DNA of 64,000 bases from Aurantimonas sp. Leaf443 (GTDB taxonomy: Bacteria; Pseudomonadota; Alphaproteobacteria; Rhizobiales; Rhizobiaceae): positions 62,001 to 126,000 of the forward strand of contig NZ_LMRD01000009.1 of assembly GCF_001425575.1 (NCBI RefSeq), given 5' to 3'. Numbering within the stretch: position 1 is the stretch's first letter; each line of letters opens with the position of its first letter. The notes under the pieces were generated by a model that had not been told where the DNA came from, made no database searches, and worked only from the letters and a program-made list of their open reading frames with translations. Below are positions 1-8,482 of this stretch, piece by piece. Made by a program: the position numbers and the translations under genes.

Positions 1-1212
1 GCCTGCAGCCACATTCTCGACGGGTTCGAGCCGCGCTACGAATCGACGGTGACGGCCAATCTCTTCGCCGACGGCGCGGTGATGCTCGGCAAGCTGAACA
101 TGGACGAGTTCGCCATGGGCTCGTCCAACGAATCCTCCTATTACGGCCCGGTCAGGAACCCGTGGCGGGCCGAAGGATCCGACGCCGATCTCGTGCCCGG
201 CGGCTCCTCCGGCGGATCGGCGGCGGCGGTCGCGGCGCATCTGTGCGCGGGCGCGACGGCGACCGACACGGGCGGCTCCATCCGCCAGCCGGCGGCCTTC
301 ACCGGCACCGTCGGCATCAAGCCCACCTACGGGCGCTGCTCGCGCTGGGGCATCGTCGCCTTCGCCTCCTCGCTCGATCAGGCCGGCCCGATCGCCCGCG
401 ACGTGCGGGACGCGGCCATCCTCCTGAAGTCGATGGCCTCGCTCGACCCGAAGGACACGACATCGGTCGACCGTCCGGTGCCCGACTACGAGGCCTCGGT
501 CGGCGCCTCGGTGAAGGGCCTTCGCATCGGCGTGCCGAAGGAATACCGCGTCGAGGGCATGCCGGCCGAGATCGAGGCGCTCTGGAGCCAGGGCATCGCC
601 TATCTCAGGGACGCCGGCGCCGAGATCGTCGACGTCTCGCTGCCGCATACGAAATACGCGCTGCCCGCCTATTACATCGTGGCCCCGGCCGAAGCCTCGT
701 CGAATCTGGCGCGCTACGACGGCGTGCGCTACGGCCTGCGCGTGCCCGGCCGCGACATCGCGGAAATGTACGAGAACACCCGCGCCGAGGGCTTCGGCCG
801 CGAGGTGAAGCGCCGCATCATGATCGGCACCTACGTGCTCTCCGCCGGCTACTACGACGCCTACTACCTGCAGGCGCAGAAGGTGCGCACGCTCATCAAG
901 CGCGACTTCGAGACCGTCTTCGCCGACGGCGTCGACGCGCTGCTGGCGCCCGCCACGCCCACCGCCGCCTTCGGCATCGCCGACCGGGAGATGAACGCCG
1001 ACCCGGTGAAGATGTATCTCAACGACGTGTTCACCGTGACGGTGAACATGGCCGGTCTTCCCGGTCTCGCGGTGCCCGCCGGCCTTTCCGATAAGGGGCT
1101 GCCGCTCGGGCTTCAGCTCATCGGCCGCCCGTTCGAGGAGGAGACGCTCTTCGCGCTCGGCGCCGCCATCGAGTCCGCCGCCGGCCGCTTCACGCCGCGC
1201 AAGTGGTGGTGA
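1..1212 (+). CDS. gatA: Glutamyl-tRNA(Gln) amidotransferase subunit A, 5'-truncated by window edge
   Basis: GatA is the glutaminase/amidase subunit of GatCAB, which converts Glu-tRNA(Gln) or Asp-tRNA(Asn) to the amide form in the cytoplasm. The reading frame is open from base 1 and shows about 403 residues; the family has about 490, so roughly the first 85-90 lie outside the window. All three residues of the amidase-signature Ser-cisSer-Lys triad can be placed: Lys in [10 protein letters not shown], Ser in [11 protein letters not shown], and the nucleophilic Ser in [10 protein letters not shown]. The C-terminus is intact. The partner gatB follows 0.7 kb downstream, separated by two small genes; gatC is probably upstream of the window. 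Identification is secure. Confidence 0.97.
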   Translation, partial: ACSHILDGFEPRYESTVTANLFADGAVMLGKLNMDEFAMGSSNESSYYGPVRNPWRAEGSDADLVPGGSSGGSAAAVAAHLCAGATATDTGGSIRQPAAFTGTVGIKPTYGRCSRWGIVAFASSLDQAGPIARDVRDAAILLKSMASLDPKDTTSVDRPVPDYEASVGASVKGLRIGVPKEYRVEGMPAEIEALWSQGIAYLRDAGAEIVDVSLPHTKYALPAYYIVAPAEASSNLARYDGVRYGLRVPGRDIAEMYENTRAEGFGREVKRRIMIGTYVLSAGYYDAYYLQAQKVRTLIKRDFETVFADGVDALLAPATPTAAFGIADREMNADPVKMYLNDVFTVTVNMAGLPGLAVPAGLSDKGLPLGLQLIGRPFEEETLFALGAAIESAAGRFTPRKWW

Positions 1213-1243
1213 GCGTGGCGCAGGGCGCAGGGCGGACGCCTCG

Positions 1244-1561
1244 ATGACGACGCGCGCCGCACCCGCCGCCTGCGCCGACATGACGGCGCTGCGCGCCTCG
1301 ATCGACGATCTGGACCGCGAACTCCTCGATCTCTTCGCCGAACGGATGGCCTTCATCCATCGCGCGGCAGAGCTGAAGCGCGGCGCGGGCATCCCGGCCG
1401 AGGTGCCCGAGCGGGTGGCGGAAGTGATCGACAATGCCCGCCGGCTCGCCGCCGAGCGTGGCCTCGATCCAGACCTCTACGCGCGCTTCTGGGCCGAGAT
1501 CGTGGCGGCGGCGATCGCCGAGGAGGAACGGCGGCTTCGTCCGCCTCAGGCGGCCCGGTGA
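1244..1561 (+). CDS. Chorismate mutase, AroQ class
   Basis: Predicted all-helical chorismate mutase (chorismate to prephenate, the branch to Phe and Tyr), 105 residues, the usual size of a free-standing AroQ domain. The core begins MTALRASIDDLDRELLDLFA, the typical first helix with the IDxLDxEL pattern, and continues through ERMAFIHRAAELKR, where active-site Arg and Lys residues are expected. I kept the first ATG (1244); an internal ATG at 1280 starts exactly at the domain and is an alternative. There is no signal peptide, so it should be cytoplasmic. The stop overlaps the next start by 4 nt. It sits between gatA and gatB, which suggests co-transcription rather than shared function. Confidence 0.85.
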   Translation: MTTRAAPAACADMTALRASIDDLDRELLDLFAERMAFIHRAAELKRGAGIPAEVPERVAEVIDNARRLAAERGLDPDLYARFWAEIVAAAIAEEERRLRPPQAAR

Positions 1562-1797
1562 GCGACCGCGAGCTCATCGTCCGGGCGCTCGACCGTCTGG
1601 CGGCCGGCGACTGGGAGGGCGCCCACGATCTGGCGCAACGCTTGTCATCCGCCGAGGCCGCCTGGCTCCATGCGCATCTCCACCGCGTCGAGGGCGATCC
1701 TGCCAACGCGGCCTACTGGTATCGCCGCGCCGGGCGCCCGATCGAGAGCGGTGATCTCGAGGCCGAGCGTCGCGCGCTGCTCGAAGCGCTCAGGTGA
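1558..1797 (+). CDS. Conserved-looking small protein of unknown function (79 aa)
   Basis: A 79-residue protein starting at a GTG that overlaps the chorismate mutase stop (GTGA), so translation is probably coupled. It begins with a helical stretch (RALDRLAAGDWEGAHDLAQ) followed by AAWLHAHLHRVEGD and AAYWYRRAGRP. The Trp/Ala/Tyr spacing resembles a short TPR-like helical hairpin. I recall similar small proteins annotated as hypothetical in other proteobacteria, but I cannot name a function. Codon use (GC-rich third positions) matches its neighbours, and the coupling supports a real gene. No signal peptide or membrane segment is seen. The 112 bases from here to gatB contain no other recognisable feature. 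Confidence 0.75.
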   Translation: MSDRELIVRALDRLAAGDWEGAHDLAQRLSSAEAAWLHAHLHRVEGDPANAAYWYRRAGRPIESGDLEAERRALLEALR

Positions 1798-1909
1798 CCT
1801 CTCGGCCGGTCGTCGCCGCCGAGACGGCGGCCGGCCGCCGAGCCTTGATCCGACCCTTCGCTTCCACTAGCCCTTTTTCATCATCCAGCCTCATACGCGG
1901 ATTGCCCCT

Positions 1910-3409
1910 ATGACCCTCGTCGATACCCGCACGCCCGATCCGAAGAAGTTCATCTCCGGCGCCACCGGCGACTGGGAGATCGTCGTCGGCATGGAAGTGC
2001 ACGCGCAGGTCCTGTCGGAGGCCAAGCTCTTCTCCGGCGCCTCGGCGGCCTATGGCGGCGCGCCGAACGACCATGTGAGCCTCGTCGACGCGGCCATGCC
2101 GGGCATGCTGCCGGTCATCAACGAGGAATGCGTGCGCCAGGCGATCCGCACCGGCCTCGGTCTCAAGGCGGCGATCAACCACCGCTCGGTCTTCGACCGG
2201 AAGAACTACTTCTACCCGGACCTGCCGCAGGGCTACCAGATCTCGCAGTTCAAGGACCCGATCGTCGGCGAGGGCACCGTGCAGGTGTCGGTCGGCCCGG
2301 ACTCCAAGGGCGCCTACGACGAGATCGAGATCGGCATCGAGCGCCTGCATCTCGAGCAGGATGCCGGCAAGTCGATGCACGACCAGCATCCGTCCATGTC
2401 CTTCGTCGATCTCAACCGGTCGGGCGTGGCGCTGATGGAGATCGTCTCCAAGCCCGACATCCGCTCGGCCGACGAGGCGAAGGCCTATCTCACCAAGCTG
2501 CGCACCATCCTGCGCTATCTCGGCACCTGCGACGGCAATATGGACGAGGGCTCCATGCGCGCCGACGTCAACGTCTCGGTGCGCCGCCCCGGCGGGCCCT
2601 TCGGCACGCGCTGCGAGATCAAGAACGTGAACTCCGTGCGCTTCGTCGGACAGGCGATCGAGGCGGAGGCGCGGCGCCAGATCGCCCTCATCGAGGACGG
2701 CGGCACCGTGGAGCAGCAGACGCGTCTCTTCGACCCGGTGAAGGGCGAGACGCGCTCGATGCGCACCAAGGAAGACGCGCACGACTACCGCTATTTCCCC
2801 GATCCCGATCTTCTGCCGCTCGTCTTCGACCAGGCCTATGTCGACGCGCTGCTCGCCGCCCTGCCGGAACTGCCCGACGACAAGCGCGCGCGCCTGATCG
2901 CCAGCGCCGGCCTCTCGTCCTACGACGCCTCGGTCCTCGTCTCGGAAAAGGCCATCGCCGACTATTTCGAGGCGCTCGCCAAGGGCCGCGACGCCAAGCA
3001 GGCGGCGAACTGGGTCATCAACGATCTCCTGGGCGCGCTGAACAAGGCCGGCAAGGGCATCGAGGAGACGCCGGTCTCGGCCGACACGCTCGGCGCCATT
3101 CTCGACCTCATCCGCGACGGCACGATCTCCGGCAAGATCGCCAAGGACGTGTTCGAGATCGTCTTCAACGAGGGCGGCGATCCGGCCGCCATCGTGGAGG
3201 AGCGCGGCCTGAAGCAGGTGACCGATACCGGCGCCATCGAGAAGGCCGTCGACGAGATCGTCGCCGCCAATCCCGACAAGGCGGCGCAGGCGCGCGAGAA
3301 ACCCTCGATGGCCGGCTGGTTCGTGGGACAGGTGATGAAGGCGACCGGCGGCAAGGCCAATCCGCAGGCCGTCAACGCGCTGGTGAAGGCCAAGCTCGGC
3401 GTCGAATGA
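1910..3409 (+). CDS. gatB: Aspartyl/glutamyl-tRNA(Asn/Gln) amidotransferase subunit B
   Basis: GatB is the kinase/tRNA-binding subunit of GatCAB; it phosphorylates the misacylated Glu or Asp and receives ammonia channelled from GatA. The product is 499 residues, normal length. It opens with the family signature [10 protein letters not shown] and carries [24 protein letters not shown] and the GatB/YqeY tail domain over roughly the last 150 residues ([13 protein letters not shown] at the end). The stop overlaps the following acetyltransferase start (ATGA), indicating translational coupling. Presence of GatAB implies that this organism makes Gln-tRNA and/or Asn-tRNA indirectly, and fits the single glutamyl-tRNA synthetase gene later in the window. 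Confidence 0.98.
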   Translation: MTLVDTRTPDPKKFISGATGDWEIVVGMEVHAQVLSEAKLFSGASAAYGGAPNDHVSLVDAAMPGMLPVINEECVRQAIRTGLGLKAAINHRSVFDRKNYFYPDLPQGYQISQFKDPIVGEGTVQVSVGPDSKGAYDEIEIGIERLHLEQDAGKSMHDQHPSMSFVDLNRSGVALMEIVSKPDIRSADEAKAYLTKLRTILRYLGTCDGNMDEGSMRADVNVSVRRPGGPFGTRCEIKNVNSVRFVGQAIEAEARRQIALIEDGGTVEQQTRLFDPVKGETRSMRTKEDAHDYRYFPDPDLLPLVFDQAYVDALLAALPELPDDKRARLIASAGLSSYDASVLVSEKAIADYFEALAKGRDAKQAANWVINDLLGALNKAGKGIEETPVSADTLGAILDLIRDGTISGKIAKDVFEIVFNEGGDPAAIVEERGLKQVTDTGAIEKAVDEIVAANPDKAAQAREKPSMAGWFVGQVMKATGGKANPQAVNALVKAKLGVE

Positions 3410-3906
3410 GCCGCTTCTTCGTGCGCACCGCCGGCGTGAAGGATCTCGGCGCGGTGAGCGCGCTTCTGCGCGAGACCTGGCACGCCACCTACGACGCGAT
3501 CTACGGGCCGGAGCGCGTCGCCGAGATCACCGCCTCCTGGCACTCGGTCGAGGCTCTGCGGCCGCGCCTGACGCGGCCGAACTCGGAGTTCCTGGTGGCC
3601 GACGACGGAACGCGGCTCGCCGGAATGGCCTATGCCGGCGCTTCCGGCGAGGGGCGCAGCGTCGCCCTGCACCAGCTCTACGTTCGCCCGGACTGCCAGG
3701 GGCAGGGCATCGGCGCGGACCTCCTTTCGGAGATCGCCGGCTGCTTTCCGCTCGCCAGGGTTCTGCGGGTCGAAGTGGAAGAGGCGAACACGGCGGCGGT
3801 CGCCTTCTACCGGCATGCCGGCTTCGCGCTCGTCGGTCGGACGGACGCCTGCGGCACGCCGGGCTCGGGCCTTCCGGCCGCGATCTACGAGAAGCCACTC
3901 GGCTGA
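3406..3906 (+). CDS. GNAT-family N-acetyltransferase
   Basis: A 166-residue GNAT acetyltransferase of unknown substrate. The acetyl-CoA binding motif A is clear: [20 protein letters not shown], matching the Q/RxxGxG/A pattern, and the C-terminal motif B region [16 protein letters not shown] is present. The N-terminus ([22 protein letters not shown]) is the usual beta1-alpha1 start. The ATG overlaps the gatB stop by 4 nt, which fixes the start and suggests it rides on the gatB transcript. Substrate cannot be inferred; protein N-terminal or small-molecule acetylation are both possible. Confidence 0.88.
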   Translation: MSRFFVRTAGVKDLGAVSALLRETWHATYDAIYGPERVAEITASWHSVEALRPRLTRPNSEFLVADDGTRLAGMAYAGASGEGRSVALHQLYVRPDCQGQGIGADLLSEIAGCFPLARVLRVEVEEANTAAVAFYRHAGFALVGRTDACGTPGSGLPAAIYEKPLG

Positions 3907-3982
3907 CGGCAGGGGCCGCGACACGGCGGCGCTCCTGTGGACATTTCACCGGCGCGGCAGCATAAAGCCGCGACGCTCGGCG

Positions 3983-4378
3983 ATGGACGGTTCGATGAAA
4001 CCCTGGCTCCTTGAGATCTTCACCTGGTGGAACGGTCAGACGATCGGCACGAGGTTCCACACCTGGCGGTTCGGCCAGAAGGTGGGCTCGGACGATTTCG
4101 GCAATGTCTACTACCAGAATGCCGACGGCTCGCGCCGCTGGGTCATCTATAACGGGCCGGCCGAGGCCTCGACCATTCCGCCCGGCTGGCACGGCTGGAT
4201 GCATCACCGCGTCGACACGCCGCCCTCCAAGGAGCTCTACAGGCCCCGCGAGTGGCAGAAGCCGCACGAGCAGAACCACACCGGCACCGGCAAGGCCTAC
4301 CGGCCGAAGGGTTCGCTCCTCAGCCCCTCCGAGCAGCGTCCGCGGGTGACGGGCGATTACGACGCCTGGGTGCCGTGA
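3983..4378 (+). CDS. NDUFA12-like NADH:ubiquinone oxidoreductase accessory subunit
   Basis: This 131-residue protein resembles NDUFA12 (B17.2), a supernumerary complex I subunit shared by mitochondria and alphaproteobacteria. Family hallmarks are visible: FTWWNGQTIGTRFHTWR, VGSDDFGNVYY, RRWVIYNGPAEASTIPPGWH and the conserved tail region GWMHHRVDTPP. It probably binds the peripheral arm on the cytoplasmic face of the inner membrane. Two in-frame ATGs (3983 and 3995) are possible starts; the second gives MKPWLLEIFTWW. It lies far from any nuo genes in this window, as is usual for this subunit in bacteria. Followed after a few bases by a DUF2155 protein. Confidence 0.9.
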   Translation: MDGSMKPWLLEIFTWWNGQTIGTRFHTWRFGQKVGSDDFGNVYYQNADGSRRWVIYNGPAEASTIPPGWHGWMHHRVDTPPSKELYRPREWQKPHEQNHTGTGKAYRPKGSLLSPSEQRPRVTGDYDAWVP

Positions 4379-4394
4379 GCGCGTGACCTCGCGC

Positions 4395-4907
4395 ATGACG
4401 AAGGCCCCTTGCGGCCGCCGGCCCGCGATCGCCGTCCTCGCAGCTTTCCTTGCTGTCGGACTGTCCGGCGTGGCGCTGTCGCAGGAGGGCACGTTCGAGC
4501 AGTTCGAACTGGAGGGGCAGGCGGTGCCGCCGTCGGACGAGCCCGCGGTTCAGCCGCCGCCGTCCGGCCCCAAGCCGCGCGTGAAGGACCCCGTGGCGGT
4601 CTTTTCCGGTCTCGACAAGATCACCGGCCGCATCACCGCCTTCGACGTCTATGTCGACGAGACCGTGCAGTTCGGCGCCCTGCAGGTGACGCCGCGCGCC
4701 TGCTATTCGAGCGCCGAGGGCGAGGCGACACGCACGGACGCCTTCGTGGAGGTGGACGAGATCACGCTGGACCGCCAGATCAGGCGCATCTTCACCGGCT
4801 GGATGTTCGCCGATTCGCCCGGCCTCAACGCCGTGGAGCACCCGGTCTACGACGTCTGGCTGAAGAGCTGCAAAAGCGATTCGGCGGTGCCCGCGCCTGC
4901 GGGATAG
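4395..4907 (+). CDS. DUF2155 periplasmic protein
   Basis: About 170 residues with an N-terminal signal-like hydrophobic segment (AIAVLAAFLAVGLSGVALSQ) and a conserved C-terminal domain characteristic of DUF2155: KITGRITAFDVYVDETVQFG, then TPRACYSS, IFTGWMFADSPGLNAVEHPVYDVWLKSC. Two conserved cysteines (in RACYSS and LKSCKS) could form a disulfide in the periplasm. Function is not established. I favour the ATG at 4395, which puts a short basic n-region before the hydrophobic core; a GTG at 4383 is an alternative. Its 3' end runs 61 nt into the convergent aat gene. Confidence 0.85.
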   Translation: MTKAPCGRRPAIAVLAAFLAVGLSGVALSQEGTFEQFELEGQAVPPSDEPAVQPPPSGPKPRVKDPVAVFSGLDKITGRITAFDVYVDETVQFGALQVTPRACYSSAEGEATRTDAFVEVDEITLDRQIRRIFTGWMFADSPGLNAVEHPVYDVWLKSCKSDSAVPAPAG

Positions 4908-5515
4908 AAGGTCGCGTCCTCGACGAGGGCTGCGGCCAGCCGCTCGCGATAGGCCGCGCGCGGGATTTCCAGAGCGCCGAACGTTTCCAGGTGCTCGGTG
5001 AGGAACTGGGTGTCGAGCAGCGTGAACCCGCCTCGGCACAGGCGCTCCCACAGGAAGGCGAGCGCCACCTTCGAGGCATCCGTCTCGCGCGAGAACATGC
5101 TCTCCCCGAAGAAGGCACCGCCGAGCGCGATGCCGTAGAGCCCGCCGACGAGACGGCCCTCCCGCCACGTCTCCACGCTATGCGCATAGCCCTCGCGGAA
5201 CAGCGCCAGCGTCAGGTCGCGGATGTCGGCGTTGATCCAGGTCTCGGTGCGGCCGGGCGCCTTCTCGGCGCAGCCGTCGATGACGGCGGCGAAGGCGCTG
5301 TCGACGCGAATCTCGAACCGGCCCTGGCGGATGCGCTTGCGCAGGGACCGCGGGAGATGGAACGCCTCGAGCGGCAGGATGCCGCGCTCGGTCGGGTCGA
5401 TCCAGAAGACGTCGTCGTCGTCGGCCCGTTCGGCCATCGGGAAGATGCCGGACGCATAGGCCTTCAGGAGGAGATCGGGCGTCAGCACCGTGCGCTGCGT
5501 GGGCCGCCGGGCCAT
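4847..5515 (-). CDS. aat: Leucyl/phenylalanyl-tRNA--protein transferase
   Basis: Aat transfers Leu or Phe from tRNA to proteins with N-terminal Arg or Lys, creating N-degrons for ClpS/ClpAP. The product from the ATG at 5515 is 222 residues, near the family length. Seen motifs: LLKAYASGIFPMAE at the start of the catalytic domain, WIDPTERGILPL, GYAHSVETWREGRLVGGLYGIALGGAFFGESMFS (the highly conserved core), and LLDTQFLTEHLETFGALEIPR. An in-frame extension upstream is possible but lacks conservation. It is the last gene of the reverse M48-dsbA-accB-accC-aat run, 105 nt after accC, and overlaps the convergent DUF2155 gene. Confidence 0.96.
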   Translation of the reverse strand: MARRPTQRTVLTPDLLLKAYASGIFPMAERADDDDVFWIDPTERGILPLEAFHLPRSLRKRIRQGRFEIRVDSAFAAVIDGCAEKAPGRTETWINADIRDLTLALFREGYAHSVETWREGRLVGGLYGIALGGAFFGESMFSRETDASKVALAFLWERLCRGGFTLLDTQFLTEHLETFGALEIPRAAYRERLAAALVEDATFYPAGAGTAESLLQLFSQTS

Positions 5516-5620
5516 CGTGTCGCGTCTCCGTGCGTTCCGGTCAGGCGACGAAGGGAAGGGCCCGTCGCCGCCCGGAGGCGGCGACGGGCGGGATCGCATG
5601 TCCGGCGGCGCCGGCCGCCG

Positions 5621-6967
5621 TCACGGCTTCTCGCCGGCCAGATACTGTTCCAGCCAGTGGATGTCGTAGGCGCCGGCGGCGATGTCGGAATTGTCGACGA
5701 GGTCGCGGAAGAGCGGCAGCGTCGTCTTCACGCCGTCGACGACGATCTCGTCCAGCGCGCGGCGCAGGCGCATCATGCATTCGGCGCGGTTGCGGCCGTG
5801 CACGATGAGCTTGCCGATGAGGCTGTCGTAGAAGGGCGGGATCGAATAGCCCTGATAGACGCCCGAATCGACGCGCACGCCGAGGCCGCCCGGCGTATGG
5901 TAATGCGTGATGCGGCCTGGCGAGGGCGCGAAGGAGCGCGGGTCCTCGGCATTGATGCGGCACTCGATCGCGTGGCCCTGGAAGGTGACCTCGGACTGCG
6001 TGACCGACAGGCCGAGCCCGGCGGCGACGCGGATCTGCTCGTGCACGAGATCGAGCCCGGTGATCGCCTCGGTCACCGGATGCTCCACCTGCAGGCGGGT
6101 GTTCATCTCGATGAAGTAGAACTCGCCGTTCTCGTACAGGAACTCGATCGTGCCCGCGCCGCGATAGGAGAGCTTGGCCATCGCTTCGGCGCAGATGCGG
6201 CCGATCTCGGCGCGCTGCTCGGGCGTCAGCGCCGGCGAGTTCGCCTCTTCCCAGACCTTCTGGTGGCGCCGCTGCAGCGAGCAGTCGCGCTCGCCGAGAT
6301 GGATCGCCTGGCCCGCGCCGTCGCCGAAGACTTGGACCTCGATGTGGCGCGGCTTTTCCAGATATTTCTCGATATAGACCGCGTCGTCGCCGAAGGCGGC
6401 GCCCGCTTCCGTGCGCGCGGTGGACAGCGCGGTCGAGAGGTCGGCGCGCGAGCGCGCCACCTTCATCCCGCGCCCGCCGCCGCCGGCGGAAGCCTTCACC
6501 AGGACGGGATAGCCGATCTCTTCGGCGATGCGCATCGCCTCGTCGTCGTCCGTCACCGCGCCGGGCGAGCCGGGCACGACGGGAATGCCGAGCTTCTGCG
6601 CGGTGCGCTTGGCCTCGATCTTGTCGCCCATGATGCGGATATGATCCGCCGTCGGCCCGATGAAGGTGACGTTGTGGGCGTCGAGAATGTCGGCGAAGCG
6701 CGCGTTCTCGGAAAGGAACCCGTAGCCCGGATGCACGGCGTCGGCGCCGGTGATCTCGCAGGCCGCCAGGATCGAGGGGATGTTCAGGTAGCTGTCGCGG
6801 GAGGGAGGCGGGCCGATGCACACGCTCTCGTCGGCGAGGCGCACATGCATGGCCGCGTTGTCGGCGGTGGAGTGCACGGCCACCGTCGAGATGCCGAGCT
6901 CCTTGCAGGCGCGCAGCACGCGCAGGGCGATTTCGCCGCGATTGGCGATCAGGACCTTCTTGAACAT
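5621..6967 (-). CDS. accC: Acetyl-CoA carboxylase, biotin carboxylase subunit
   Basis: AccC is the ATP-grasp enzyme that carboxylates biotin on AccB with bicarbonate, the first half of malonyl-CoA synthesis for fatty acids. The 448 residues match the family. Seen: [20 protein letters not shown] at the N-terminus, the glycine-rich ATP loop [14 protein letters not shown], the lid and metal region [46 protein letters not shown], and the C-terminal biotin carboxylase domain with [13 protein letters not shown]. It begins 10 nt after accB, consistent with a bicistronic accBC transcript that fixes subunit ratio. Confidence 0.98.
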   Translation of the reverse strand: MFKKVLIANRGEIALRVLRACKELGISTVAVHSTADNAAMHVRLADESVCIGPPPSRDSYLNIPSILAACEITGADAVHPGYGFLSENARFADILDAHNVTFIGPTADHIRIMGDKIEAKRTAQKLGIPVVPGSPGAVTDDDEAMRIAEEIGYPVLVKASAGGGGRGMKVARSRADLSTALSTARTEAGAAFGDDAVYIEKYLEKPRHIEVQVFGDGAGQAIHLGERDCSLQRRHQKVWEEANSPALTPEQRAEIGRICAEAMAKLSYRGAGTIEFLYENGEFYFIEMNTRLQVEHPVTEAITGLDLVHEQIRVAAGLGLSVTQSEVTFQGHAIECRINAEDPRSFAPSPGRITHYHTPGGLGVRVDSGVYQGYSIPPFYDSLIGKLIVHGRNRAECMMRLRRALDEIVVDGVKTTLPLFRDLVDNSDIAAGAYDIHWLEQYLAGEKP

Positions 6968-6977
6968 GGCGCGGCCC

Positions 6978-7463
6978 CTACGAGATGACGACGAGGGGTT
7001 CGCCGTATTCCACGGGTTGCGCGTTCTCGACGAGGATCTTGGTGATCTTGCCCGAGCGGGGCGCCGGGATCTGGTTCATCGTCTTCATCGCCTCGACGAT
7101 GAGGAGCGTCTCGCCCTCGGACACGTCCTGGCCGACCTCGATGAAGTTCTTCGCCCCGGGGGCGGCGGCCATGTAGACCGTGCCGACCATGGGCGAGGGC
7201 ACCGTGCCGGGCTCGGGGCCCGTGGGCGCGGCGGCGATCGGGGCGAGCGGCGAGGGCGCGGCGGCCGGCGCCTGCTGCATCGCCCCCTGCGGGACCTGAT
7301 AGGCCATCTGCGGATAGGCGGCCATCATCTCCTTCTGGCGCGACACGCGCACGCGCAGCGAACCGCGCTCGACCTCGATCTCCGTGAGATCGGTGTCGTT
7401 GAGGATGGTGGCGAGTTCCCGCACGAGGGCGGGGTCGACGCTGTGATCGTCTTGTTCGGACAT
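6978..7463 (-). CDS. accB: Acetyl-CoA carboxylase biotin carboxyl carrier protein
   Basis: AccB carries the biotin that shuttles between the carboxylase and transferase halves of acetyl-CoA carboxylase. The protein is 161 residues: an N-terminal helical part ([19 protein letters not shown]), a Pro/Ala-rich flexible linker (about residues 55-88), and a C-terminal biotinyl domain with the biotin attachment site EAMKTMNQI (Lys about 127). Start ATG at 7463. The 219 bases upstream, before the DsbA-like gene, contain no gene; in several Rhizobiales a type II 3-dehydroquinate dehydratase sits in this interval. Confidence 0.98.
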   Translation of the reverse strand: MSEQDDHSVDPALVRELATILNDTDLTEIEVERGSLRVRVSRQKEMMAAYPQMAYQVPQGAMQQAPAAAPSPLAPIAAAPTGPEPGTVPSPMVGTVYMAAAPGAKNFIEVGQDVSEGETLLIVEAMKTMNQIPAPRSGKITKILVENAQPVEYGEPLVVIS

Positions 7464-7682
7464 TCTCTTCCTTCCGGTCCCGCCGGTACGGTCATGGAGC
7501 GAGGGACGTTTCGCCTTCGAAGGCCGCTCCGCCTGTCGCGGCGGATCGGTCCAATCGTCGACGGGGGTCCGTCTGGCCCTGCATGAGCGGATCGACGCAA
7601 ATTCCTTTGCGATGCAGGCGTTTCCTATAGTGCGAACCCGCGCGGGGGGAAAGCTCCCTGCGCGTTCGCACAGACGCCCGGC

Positions 7683-8441
7683 CTAGCAGGCGGTCTTGCC
7701 GCATTCGCGCAGGCTGGCGACGCGTGCGGCGAGCTGTTCCTTGCCGACGGCGCCTGAGATGACCTCGTCGCCGATGACGTAGGTCGGCGTGCCGGTGAGT
7801 TGCAGCACGGAGGCCATGGCGTTGCTTTCGGCGAGCGCGTCCATCACCGCGGAAGACTGCATCGCCTTGCGGATCTCGGCCTCGGATACGCCGAGTTCCT
7901 CCGCGACGCCGAGCGCCTTGGCCTCGTTGGAAACGCCCGGCGCACCGAGCAGCGCGCGGTGATAGGCCGGGTATTTCGCCGGGGCGATCTGGCGGAAGGC
8001 AAGGCTCACATGGCTGGCCTCGGCCGAGTTCGGACCGAGGACCGGAATCTCCTTCAGGACGAATCGTAGCTTCGGATCGGCCTTCACCATCGCGTCCATG
8101 TCGGCCATCGCGTGCCGGCAGTAGCCGCAATTGTAGTCGAAGAACTCCACCACCGTGACGTCGCCGTCCGGGTTTCCGATCACCGTGCCTTCCGGGCTCG
8201 CATGGAGCGACGAGGCGATGGAGGCGACGGCCTTCGACTGCGCCGCGGCCTGCTGGGCCGACTGCTTGGCCTCGAGCGCGGTCATCGCCTCGACCAGCAC
8301 TTCCGGATTGGCGACGAGATAGTCGCGCACGATCGCGCGGATGTCACGTGCCTGCGTCTCGTCGAAGGAGGTCTGCTGGGCGTTCGTGCCGGCCGTGCCG
8401 CCGAGAAGGGCGGCGGCGAGAAGGAGGGGACGCAGGACCAA
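7683..8441 (-). CDS. DsbA/ScsC-like periplasmic thiol:disulfide oxidoreductase
   Basis: Secreted thioredoxin-fold protein of 252 residues. A signal peptide (about residues 1-21, PLLLAAALLGGTAG then NAQQ) is followed by a helical N-terminal region (ARDIRAIVRDYLVANPEVLVEAM) typical of the DsbA/Com1/ScsC group with an extra dimerisation segment. The active site is C105-G-Y-C108 in EFFDYNCGYCRHA, and the cis-proline loop is GTPTYVIGD. The last residues include a second cysteine pair (RECGKTAC). It should oxidise or isomerise disulfides in the periplasm. It follows the M48 protease by 41 nt on the same strand, so the two are probably co-transcribed and share an envelope quality-control role. Confidence 0.9.
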   Translation of the reverse strand: MVLRPLLLAAALLGGTAGTNAQQTSFDETQARDIRAIVRDYLVANPEVLVEAMTALEAKQSAQQAAAQSKAVASIASSLHASPEGTVIGNPDGDVTVVEFFDYNCGYCRHAMADMDAMVKADPKLRFVLKEIPVLGPNSAEASHVSLAFRQIAPAKYPAYHRALLGAPGVSNEAKALGVAEELGVSEAEIRKAMQSSAVMDALAESNAMASVLQLTGTPTYVIGDEVISGAVGKEQLAARVASLRECGKTAC

Positions 8442-8482
8442 GGGCCGGGACTTTCGCGGGAGGAAGGTGGGGAGGAAGGGCC

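Noticed and set aside
4409-6988. An 859-codon forward open frame across aat and accC
   Set aside because: It is antisense to aat and accC, both with full catalytic motifs on the reverse strand, and itself has no motif.
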